This document shows, one piece after another, positions 7,731 to 13,564 of a stretch of 13,564 nucleotides of DNA. A program made the position numbers and the translations under genes. This DNA is from Planctomycetota bacterium. Its GTDB lineage: Bacteria; Planctomycetota; UBA1135; GCA-002686595. The first letter of the stretch is position 1, and each line of letters starts with the position of its first letter. The stretch lies in contig JAJDES010000094.1 in assembly GCA_029259675.1 (NCBI GenBank), forward strand, positions 1-13,564, in the 5' to 3' direction. A model generated the notes under the pieces. It did no database searches. It worked only from the letters and a program-made list of their open reading frames with translations, and had not been told where the DNA came from.

Positions 7731-7767
7731 CCCGGGCCCCTGGGATTCATTCGCAAGCAGGCCCGGG
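7731..7767 (+). terminator. Strong GC hairpin just after the c-di-GMP gene
   Basis: CCCGGGCC at 7731-7738 and GGCCCGGG at 7760-7767 form a perfect 8-bp GC stem with a 21-nt loop, starting 10 nt after the TAA stop. A ninth pair is possible with one bulge. There is no T-run after the stem, so it fits transcript-end protection or Rho-assisted termination better than a classical intrinsic terminator. Confidence 0.3.
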
Positions 7768-7828
7768 GCTGGATAGAGAAGCGGATTGCCCTCCAAAGCC
7801 GGGCTTGCGCGTGTCCACGGGCATCCGG

Positions 7829-7885
7829 CTTGGATAGCAAGCGCCCATGGATGCCTCCGCTTGGATAACATTCCACCCATGGATG
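7829..7885 (+). repeat. Imperfect 31-32 bp tandem repeat spanning the lipoprotein start codon
   Basis: CTTGGATA at 7829-7836 with CCCATGGATG at 7844-7853 recurs as CTTGGATA at 7860-7867 with CCCATGGATG at 7876-7885. The second copy contains the start codon of the sulfatase-fold lipoprotein. The ATG in the first copy (7847) is in a different frame. The middle of each unit has diverged (7 against 8 bases), so this is an old duplication or a constrained pair of sites. Confidence 0.6.
7866..7871 (+). promoter_or_regulatory. TANNNT -10-like hexamer 7 nt before the lipoprotein ATG
   Basis: TAACAT ends 7 nt before the ATG at 7879, the spacing expected for a leaderless transcript. No -35 hexamer is visible at 16-18 nt upstream, and no Shine-Dalgarno lies before the ATG. 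Low confidence alone; it gains weight because two other genes here show the same arrangement. Confidence 0.25.
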
Positions 7886-9318
7886 TTTGGAATCGGATCG
7901 AGCAGAGAGCGCTAATTGGATTGCTACTTGCCGCGGGAGCATGCGCGACGGGATGCTCGCAAGCCGAATCTGGTGGCCATGTTGACCCGTCGGAACTGCC
8001 CGACATCCTCCTGATCAGCTTGGACACCCTGCGCGCCGACGGGCTCGGTTGCTACGGCAATGAGCGGGGTACGTCGCCTTTTCTCGACCGCGTGGCTGCG
8101 GAGGGGGTGCGCTTTGAAGAAGTGCACGCACCGGCGAGCAACACCACACCCAGCCACATGAGCGTGTTCACCGGTCTGGATCCGATTGCCCACGGTGTGC
8201 ATCCGGCCCGAGCGCTAAACAAGCCCACGGCCACCTTGTCGGACCGCATTTCGACTTTGTCCGAGGAGCTCACCAGCGCCGGTTATCGCACCGCTTCCTT
8301 TTCCGATCGCGGAGGTCTGCCGCCCGAAGCCGGCTTCGGTAGGGGGCACGAGCATGTGCACTCGCGCTGGGAAGACTTGGATCAAAAAATTGACGCGGTG
8401 GGCGATTACCTGGCGGAGATCCCAGAGGACAAGCCGCTCTACTTGTTCTTTCACACCTACGAAATCCACGCGCCCTACCTCCCGCCGGAAGCTCTCATGC
8501 GCCGCTTTGCGGACGTGGATTACAGGGGACGCTTGAACGATCGTTATCGCGAGTTGGTGAATTTGCCGCTCAAGGATGCGTGGGACAAGAAGGGACAATT
8601 TCTATCCGGTTGGGCCGGATTGGGCGCCGAAGATGTGCGCTTCGCGGAGGATCTATACGAAGCCGGCGTGGCCCATGCCGACGCGGGCATGCAGCGCTTG
8701 TGGGAATTGTGGTCGCAGCATCGCGACCCCGAGCGCACGCTCATGGTTGTCTTTTCCGATCACGGCGAAGAATTCTTCGAGCACAAGAATCTGGGCCATC
8801 GTTTGAGTCTTCACTCGGAATTGATTCGCGTGCCACTGATCGCGCGCGGTCCCAGCGTGGGCCGGGGAGTTGTGAACGAGCCGATTACCCTCACCGCCTT
8901 GGCGCCCAGCTTGCTCGATCTCTTGGGCCTGCCCGCCCCCCAAAGCCAAGTTCCATCTTTCGCGGATGTGCTGCGCAATCCTGGGGCGGTACGCACTCCG
9001 CAACCGATTTACTCCCAAATGGACAGCAAGCTCAATCGCCGCTACGAATCGGTCACGAGCGATGGCTTGCGTCTCCTGCGCATTACGCATGAGGGCGATG
9101 TGCGCCATGAACTCTACGCCTGGCGCGACGATCCCTTCGAAGCGCAGGACCTGGCCCGCGAGCGACCTTTGGATGTCGAGCGACTGACCAAACTCCTCGA
9201 TCAACGCTTGGAGCAAAACCTGCGTCTGCGCGAGCAATACGGTTCGGGCGAAGACATGCTGTTGGATGCCGAACGCCAGGCCGAATTGGATGCGCTCGGC
9301 TATGCGGGTGAAGAGTGA
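7879..9318 (+). CDS. Lipoprotein of the sulfatase / alkaline phosphatase superfamily, Thr at nucleophile site
   Basis: A 479-residue exported hydrolase. The ATG at 7879 is chosen because it gives a proper lipoprotein signal: positive residues, a hydrophobic stretch LIGLLLAAG (12-20), and a lipobox ATGC with acylated Cys26. The upstream TTG at 7786 would add 31 polar residues and hide it. Superfamily motifs: DILLISLDTLRADGLGCYG (42-60) with metal ligand Asp49, the active-site segment TTPSHMSVFTG (89-99), FHTYEIHAPYLPP (191-203), SDHGEE (293-298) and GH (306-307). True formylglycine sulfatases have C/S-x-P-S-R; here Thr89 replaces Cys/Ser and His93 replaces Arg, so formylglycine formation is not possible at that site. 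A threonine nucleophile is known in phosphoethanolamine transferases of the same fold. The substrate is unknown; phospho- or sulfo-ester hydrolysis or phosphotransfer in the periplasm is inferred. Confidence 0.85.
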   Translation: MDVWNRIEQRALIGLLLAAGACATGCSQAESGGHVDPSELPDILLISLDTLRADGLGCYGNERGTSPFLDRVAAEGVRFEEVHAPASNTTPSHMSVFTGLDPIAHGVHPARALNKPTATLSDRISTLSEELTSAGYRTASFSDRGGLPPEAGFGRGHEHVHSRWEDLDQKIDAVGDYLAEIPEDKPLYLFFHTYEIHAPYLPPEALMRRFADVDYRGRLNDRYRELVNLPLKDAWDKKGQFLSGWAGLGAEDVRFAEDLYEAGVAHADAGMQRLWELWSQHRDPERTLMVVFSDHGEEFFEHKNLGHRLSLHSELIRVPLIARGPSVGRGVVNEPITLTALAPSLLDLLGLPAPQSQVPSFADVLRNPGAVRTPQPIYSQMDSKLNRRYESVTSDGLRLLRITHEGDVRHELYAWRDDPFEAQDLARERPLDVERLTKLLDQRLEQNLRLREQYGSGEDMLLDAERQAELDALGYAGEE

Positions 9319-9451
9319 AGCCGCGCGCGGCGCAAGGGCGGCAATTTCTCATGCACCTGATTGCGAGGCGCGCCCATGGCTTCGAACGGAACCAGGCCCC
9401 GAGCCGCTCCCCGACGGACTTCGGTATTTGAGCGGGCGCGCCGGCGGCGAT
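9319..9451. other. Convergent intergenic gap with palindromes
   Basis: Between the 3' ends of the lipoprotein and glycosyltransferase genes. GCCGCGCGCGGC at 9320-9331 is a perfect palindrome with no loop. GGCGCGCCC at 9367-9375 matches GGGCGCGCC at 9434-9442 in inverted orientation. No T-run is present. They may contribute to bidirectional termination, or merely reflect high GC. Confidence 0.2.
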
Positions 9452-11140
9452 TCACTTGCCCCGCACTTGCACAAGGTCGTGCTTGCGCATCCAGCCGAGC
9501 AGGTAGTCTGCGTGCCAGTGGCTGCGTTCGGGGTCCGCGGCGCGAATGGCGCTTAGAAATTGCTGCACGCTGCAACCCTGCTGGACAAGTTGTTGGCCGA
9601 GGGCCAAGGCACCGGGCGTGAGGATTTCGCCTAGATCGGGAAAGACCGGGTAGGGGACCTGGGCGGAAGCCAAGAAGCGTCCGAAGTCCGTCGCGACCAA
9701 TTCTTGCTCGCTCTGTTCGGCCGAGGCGCTGGTCGCTCGCTCGCCGGTCAAGTGATTGAAAGTCGGGTAGTGGCCGAAGACGCGCGCGAAATCGAGCGAA
9801 AGTGGGTGGCGCGCGTCGGGCGCCGGATCGAAGGGCAGCGCGCTCAGCTCGTCCCAAAGGCCTTCGTAGCGCGGAATCAATTGCTTCCAATCGTACTGCT
9901 CGCGCGCGCGCTCTGCGGCCGCCTTGCCCATCCGTGCGCGCAGCGAAGGCTCCGCGTGCAGGCGCAACAAGGCCGTCTCCAGCGCGCGCAAGTCCACTTC
10001 CACGCTCTGCCCGAGGAGCAGGTGCAAGGGGCGCTCGTAAAGTATCGGGCCCAAGTCGGAGAGCTGATCCAAATCCCCGTGCCAATGGGTGGGCACGCGC
10101 AGACCCACATCGTCGGGGACCGAGTCGCGATAGCCGTTGTAGTCAGCGACCACCAGCGGCAACCCGGCGGCCATGGCTTCGATCGCAGTGATCCCGAAGG
10201 TTTCCTGCGCGTTGTCGATGGGCGAAACAAACAAATCCGCTGCGGCGAGCAAATCGGCTTTGCGCTCTTCGGGAAAATCTAAGCACAGGCGCAGATTGTC
10301 TTCGATGCCGCACAGGCGCGCCCACAGTTGAACCATCTCGGGAGTCTTGGTGCCCTGGCGCGCGCCGGCCAGAAGCAGGATCGCCGGGCGATTCTCCTGG
10401 CGAGCCCTTTCCGCAACGGCTCGGTAAGCCTGCAACAATGGAAACAGGTCCAACTTGTCGTATTCGCTGAAGCGCGCCAGGCACAGGCTGACGACGGCTT
10501 CTGCGGGAATGTTCAATTCGCTTCGTATGCCGGCACCGTTGCCGCCGCTCAACCGCTCCGCATCCACGCCCAGGGGCAAAACCGGCATTTGGCAAGTGAG
10601 CTCGGGCAAGGTCACACCGCGCAGGCCCAAGCTATCGCGCAAGCTTTGAAAGGATTCTTCTACGACGCGCTTGCCGACTTCGCTTGAGCAAAGAATCGCG
10701 TCGCAGGGGGACGGCGGCATCAGGAGTGCGCGCAAGTTGTCGTTTTGCCCGCGCGGATAGCTGAGACTGTGGATCTGCCCGGTAACCGGAAGCGTCTGCT
10801 TGGCGTACTTGTTGCGCAGCCAACACAAATCTAAGAAGCGATCGATGTGGGCGCCGAAATGTATGACCGAGAGCTCGGCAGCGGCGATGGCGCGCGGCAG
10901 CTCCAAATTGTTGCGAACGCTCAAACGGTTGGCTGCGATCAAGCCGGAACCTACGAAGCGATCGATCAGGGGCTGAACCTCGCCCTTCTCGCCCACAAAA
11001 AACTCAAAGCGGTCGTAGCTCGAGTATTGAAAGAGAGCGCGGATGAAGTCGGTGTTAGCGACTTGCCTGCCGACCAGGACCCCGCCGCCCACGGTCGGTG
11101 TGAAAGTTCCCGCTGTGGCTAGTGTGGCGAAGGTGCGCAT
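9452..11140 (-). CDS. GT4-family glycosyltransferase with extra C-terminal domain
   Basis: A 562-residue retaining GT-B glycosyltransferase, likely transferring a sugar from a nucleotide-sugar donor to a glycan, lipid or protein acceptor. The N-terminal Rossmann half starts with TPTVGGG (15-20). Acceptor-side IHFGAHID is at 93-100, and the interdomain LPLGVD at 188-193. Donor-side LARFSEYDKLD (221-231) holds the conserved Arg223 and Lys229. The GT4 E-x7-E pair is E313 and E321 in ETFGITAIEAMAAG. Ordinary GT4 proteins end near residue 430; this one carries about 130 more residues. Of these, about 513-562 looks like a small helical or winged-helix domain (WMRKHDLVQVRG at the end). No membrane segment. 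No Shine-Dalgarno precedes the ATG. The nearest same-strand gene, nth, ends 150 bp upstream. Donor and acceptor cannot be told from sequence. Confidence 0.85.
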   Translation of the reverse strand: MRTFATLATAGTFTPTVGGGVLVGRQVANTDFIRALFQYSSYDRFEFFVGEKGEVQPLIDRFVGSGLIAANRLSVRNNLELPRAIAAAELSVIHFGAHIDRFLDLCWLRNKYAKQTLPVTGQIHSLSYPRGQNDNLRALLMPPSPCDAILCSSEVGKRVVEESFQSLRDSLGLRGVTLPELTCQMPVLPLGVDAERLSGGNGAGIRSELNIPAEAVVSLCLARFSEYDKLDLFPLLQAYRAVAERARQENRPAILLLAGARQGTKTPEMVQLWARLCGIEDNLRLCLDFPEERKADLLAAADLFVSPIDNAQETFGITAIEAMAAGLPLVVADYNGYRDSVPDDVGLRVPTHWHGDLDQLSDLGPILYERPLHLLLGQSVEVDLRALETALLRLHAEPSLRARMGKAAAERAREQYDWKQLIPRYEGLWDELSALPFDPAPDARHPLSLDFARVFGHYPTFNHLTGERATSASAEQSEQELVATDFGRFLASAQVPYPVFPDLGEILTPGALALGQQLVQQGCSVQQFLSAIRAADPERSHWHADYLLGWMRKHDLVQVRGK

Positions 11141-11290
11141 GATTGAGTGGCTAAGGCTGAAGGGATCCCCAGCTCACTTTGCATGATGGGGGGCGCCGGC
11201 ATGTGCGGCAAGCTGCAGCCGTGGCAGGATGGCGTCGCGACAGCAGGATTGTCAAAACAGAGTCGTCGCGAGCCCTTTCGGTCACAGGAT

Positions 11291-11971
11291 TCAGCGCTTC
11301 TTGCTGAGATGGTTGCCGGTCCCGGTACTCTTTTCGAGTGCCATGCGCGTCTTGCTGGCGGCCCAACTGCAAATCGGGCAGTTGCTGAGGTCGTGATTGC
11401 GAGCGGGGCAATAGCGCCGACCGAAAAAGATGATTTGCAGGTGCAGGGCGTTCCAATCTTGCGGGGCAAAGAGCCCCTTGAGGTCGCGCTCGGTTTGCTC
11501 GACGTTGCGAGCCTTGGACAGGCCCCAGCGCGCGGCCAGGCGGTGGATGTGGGTGTCCACGGGAAAGGCAGGCACGCCGAAGGCTTGGCTCATGACCACG
11601 CTGGCGGTCTTATGACCCACGCCGGGCAACGCTTCCAATGCGGCGAAATCAGCAGGCACTTGGCCCGCGTGCTTCTCCAGCAGGATCTGCGAGAGGCCGT
11701 GAATGGCTTTGGACTTGGAAGGGGATAAACCGCAGGGCCGGATCACAGCGCGGATCTCCTCGACGCTCAGCTCAATCATCTGCTCCGGCCGGGCGGCTAG
11801 GGCGAAGAGTTTGGGCGTAACCAGGTTGACCCGCTCATCGGTGCACTGCGCCGACAACAGCACGGCAATTAACAGCGTGTAGGCATCCGCGTGATCGAGC
11901 GGGACTTCGGGCTCCCCGATCAGCTCATTTAGAATCGCCTGTATGCGTTCGGCCTTCTCTGTGCGCTTCAC
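11291..11971 (-). CDS. nth: Endonuclease III (DNA glycosylase/AP lyase) with altered Fe-S ligand set
   Basis: A 226-residue base-excision repair enzyme that removes oxidised pyrimidines and nicks at the abasic site. The GTG at 11971 is chosen because the protein then begins at the usual family N-terminus; a GTG at 12028 would add 19 unlike residues. Landmarks: LLSAQCTDERV (38-48), the helix-hairpin-helix LPGVGHKTA (115-123) with catalytic Lys121, and PVDTHIHR (137-144) with catalytic Asp139. The C-terminal Fe-S loop is unusual: E. coli Nth has C-x6-C-x2-C-x5-C, while here C188 and C198 match the first and third ligands, Leu195 and Ala204 take the second and fourth positions, and an extra C201 appears. 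No Shine-Dalgarno; TATGCT lies 6 nt before the GTG. It is flanked by same-strand genes with gaps of about 140-150 bp. Confidence 0.93.
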   Translation of the reverse strand: MKRTEKAERIQAILNELIGEPEVPLDHADAYTLLIAVLLSAQCTDERVNLVTPKLFALAARPEQMIELSVEEIRAVIRPCGLSPSKSKAIHGLSQILLEKHAGQVPADFAALEALPGVGHKTASVVMSQAFGVPAFPVDTHIHRLAARWGLSKARNVEQTERDLKGLFAPQDWNALHLQIIFFGRRYCPARNHDLSNCPICSWAASKTRMALEKSTGTGNHLSKKR

Positions 11972-11977
11972 GGGCGC

Positions 11978-11983
11978 AGCATA
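11978..11983 (-). promoter_or_regulatory. TANNNT -10-like hexamer 6 nt before the nth GTG
   Basis: On the minus strand TATGCT ends 6 nt before the GTG at 11971, the arrangement of a leaderless start. No -35 match is present at the normal distance. The hexamer also supports 11971 over 12028 as the start codon. Confidence 0.3.
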
Positions 11984-12111
11984 ACGCCTGACTTCACTGT
12001 TGGCCGCCCCCGGCGCGTCAATCCGCACTTACAGCTTTCCGATCGGCTTCGTCGAGCAGAGCGGATGGAAGCCGCTCAACGCTCCAATGGATTCGGTATC
12101 GACCGCCGGCG

Positions 12112-13563
12112 CTACCAGTTTCGGCGCTTTCGATCACCTTCGCTATCCGACTGACCCGGTGAGGATTGATTGGTTTCGCTCATCAACGTCTGAGGGTCCA
12201 CTACGATGCCGCGTACCTTGACGGCACCCTTGAAGGTCGTGGCTGCGCTGATGGTCACTTCGCCATTGGGAGGGTTGGTGGGGACGCCACCGGGCTTGCG
12301 ATCACCGACGGGGTCGAGCGAGAGCGCATCCATCTTGCCTCCGGAAATGAAGCGATTGGCACCCAGGATTTGAACCTCGCGGCAGCCGCCGATAGACACC
12401 AAGGGCCTGTCGCCGCAACCCGGCGCCATTTCGAAGTCATTGTCGCGCAGGATCACGGTGCCGTTGTGGACCTTGCCTCCGCCATCCCAGCAGACCAGGG
12501 CCGCGGTGCCGTAGTCCTGGCTCTTTTGGGTCAAGCGCGCAATCGCCGGGTCGAATCCGGCGCGGTAGCTGTTGCGCTCAAAGATAATGGGGCCTTCGAT
12601 GCGCCCGGCCAGGGTGAAGGCGGTGCCGCCCTTGTAGCCGTCCCAAACAGACAACCCGATGTCCTCAACTTTGCAGCCGCGAACCGTGATGGTTCCGACA
12701 CCGGCCGCGCCGTCTCTTTCCCTGGCCGTGAATTGGCAAAAGGTTCGACCGAGCCTGGAGGCCTGCACGTTCTCGATGTGAATGTCACCTGCGTTGTTTT
12801 GCAGGTAGAAGGCGTGTTCCTGCTGGATGTCGCGGACTTCGGCCATGCGCGTCACGCCCTGGTAAGTGAAGTCCTTGAGGCTGTGACCCCACACGCCCCA
12901 TTTGGACTTCTTGCCCTTCTTTTTGACGTGGTCCCAACTGCCGATGATGTCGCAGTCAAGGAACTGAAAGCCCTCGTGAAACTTGCCGGGATGTTGTTTG
13001 TAGAACATGACCGCGGCGCGATAGCCGGGCTCGATGGTCAAGTTGCGAAAGATGAAGTGCCCGGTCGTGATCTCTTGATGAATGGTGATCGCATCACCGG
13101 AATCACCATTGGCTCGAATGCGCGCACCCGGCTCGCCCTGGATCGTGATGGGCTTGGTCGCGGTTCCTCCGCTGCAGCGCGCGTTCCAGTGAACTTCCTT
13201 TGCGAAGCCTATGGCGAAGGAAGGGTAGTCACCCTTTTTCAGGGTAATGATGCTGCCGGGTCCGCATTGTTCCAGCGCGGTGACAATCGGGTTGCGCGCT
13301 TTGACGGGATTGTCCTGTCCGAATTTGACCGAGCCCGGTTTGCACGTGACAAAGAGCGGCGGCTTGAGGATGCCGGGGCTCATCTTCGGCGGCGTTACCG
13401 GGCGCTGGCGGTTGGAGCCCCGCCCGCCCCGGCGTCCACGCCCGGCTTGGGTTGCAAGCTCAGCCTCGTTGGAACTCTGTGCTTGACCGTCTACGGTCGC
13501 GACTTTGTTGAGCTCACTGCGTTGGCCTGCCTGGCCGATTGCGGGGTACGTAATCAGCGCCAA
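12112..13563 (-). CDS. Secreted right-handed parallel beta-helix protein (5' end outside window)
   Basis: At least 483 residues; the frame runs open to the right edge, and the first codon seen (TTG) encodes the middle of a hydrophobic stretch LALITYPAIGQA that looks like the end of a signal peptide, so the true start is outside. After a low-complexity basic segment (GRGRRGGRGSNRQRP, 41-55) comes the repeated-coil body (about 70-460) with short strands such as GSIITLKKGDY, KPITIQGEPGARI, HFIFRNLTIEPG, DIHIENVQ, GTITVRGCKVEDIG and GTVILRDNDF, the pattern of pectate-lyase-like beta-helices. At least eight cysteines are scattered through the coils. The protein ends in a charged tail. Such proteins are often polysaccharide lyases, hydrolases or adhesins; I cannot identify catalytic residues, so no enzyme activity is assigned. 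It is expected outside the cytoplasm. Confidence 0.75.
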   Translation of the reverse strand: MALITYPAIGQAGQRSELNKVATVDGQAQSSNEAELATQAGRGRRGGRGSNRQRPVTPPKMSPGILKPPLFVTCKPGSVKFGQDNPVKARNPIVTALEQCGPGSIITLKKGDYPSFAIGFAKEVHWNARCSGGTATKPITIQGEPGARIRANGDSGDAITIHQEITTGHFIFRNLTIEPGYRAAVMFYKQHPGKFHEGFQFLDCDIIGSWDHVKKKGKKSKWGVWGHSLKDFTYQGVTRMAEVRDIQQEHAFYLQNNAGDIHIENVQASRLGRTFCQFTARERDGAAGVGTITVRGCKVEDIGLSVWDGYKGGTAFTLAGRIEGPIIFERNSYRAGFDPAIARLTQKSQDYGTAALVCWDGGGKVHNGTVILRDNDFEMAPGCGDRPLVSIGGCREVQILGANRFISGGKMDALSLDPVGDRKPGGVPTNPPNGEVTISAATTFKGAVKVRGIVVDPQTLMSETNQSSPGQSDSEGDRKRRNW

Positions 13564-13564
13564 G

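Noticed and set aside
7786..7878. TTG at 7786 as the start of the sulfatase-fold protein
   Set aside because: It would put 31 polar residues before a textbook lipoprotein signal peptide that starts at the ATG at 7879.
889..9912. Alternating GC tracts (for example near 116-127, 893-901 and 9899-9910) as possible Z-DNA or repeat elements
   Set aside because: They are short, lie inside coding regions and encode ordinary Arg/Ala codons expected at this base composition.
9300..10085. 261-residue minus-strand frame overlapping the glycosyltransferase 3' part
   Set aside because: Low-complexity Arg/Ala/Pro composition and a different frame from the well-supported GT4 gene on the same strand.
5281..11971. 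An iron-sulfur system linking cyaY with the Fe-S enzymes RlmD and Nth
   Set aside because: The genes are kilobases apart on different strands with unrelated genes between them; proximity alone does not support a functional unit.
1..13564. Mobile element, phage, toxin-antitoxin, CRISPR or biosynthetic cluster
   Set aside because: No transposase, integrase, repeat array, paired small genes or pathway enzymes were found; the neighbouring genes have unrelated functions and mixed strands.

Overview
The window is a GC-rich (about 60% by eye), gene-dense piece of a bacterial chromosome. It shows no rRNA, tRNA, insertion sequence, integrase, CRISPR array or phage gene. No 16S or other taxonomic marker is present. 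The predicted envelope inventory (AsmA-type protein, lipoprotein of the sulfatase superfamily, large secreted beta-helix protein), frequent TTG leucine codons and the near absence of Shine-Dalgarno sequences suggest a Gram-negative lineage such as Planctomycetota. Myxococcota or a related deep-branching phylum cannot be excluded, so this is inference only.

Layout, left to right. A 23S rRNA m5U methyltransferase of the RlmD/RumA type, cut at its 5' end by the window edge, is followed on the same strand by an AlgH/YqgE protein with its own promoter-like sequence. Next comes a 1019-residue AsmA-like membrane-anchored protein with three internal repeats and an acidic tail. Convergent to it is a frataxin/CyaY gene on the minus strand. 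A 344-bp divergent spacer holding a possible 55-codon ORF and a perfect hairpin separates cyaY from a plus-strand gene for a pseudo-receiver/GGDEF/EAL protein. After a stable hairpin and an imperfect 31-32 bp tandem repeat comes a lipoprotein of the sulfatase/alkaline phosphatase superfamily. It converges on three minus-strand genes: a GT4 glycosyltransferase with an extra C-terminal domain, an endonuclease III, and a secreted parallel beta-helix protein cut by the right edge.

The genes do not form one obvious pathway. Translation and repair housekeeping (rlmD, nth), iron-sulfur handling (cyaY, with two Fe-S client-type enzymes, RlmD and Nth, nearby by chance or not), c-di-GMP signalling, and envelope or exported functions are interleaved with gaps of 50-340 bp. 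Each gene is probably its own transcription unit. I see no strong case for a new multi-gene system. The best leads are single-gene oddities: frataxin in this context, a triply degenerate c-di-GMP protein with an intact EAL site and I-site, a sulfatase-fold enzyme with Thr at the nucleophile position, an Nth with only three C-terminal cysteines, a GT4 fusion, and a recurring TANNNT hexamer 6-7 nt before start codons that hints at leaderless transcripts. The gaps at 9319-9451 and 11141-11290 hold nothing I can name beyond weak inverted repeats.
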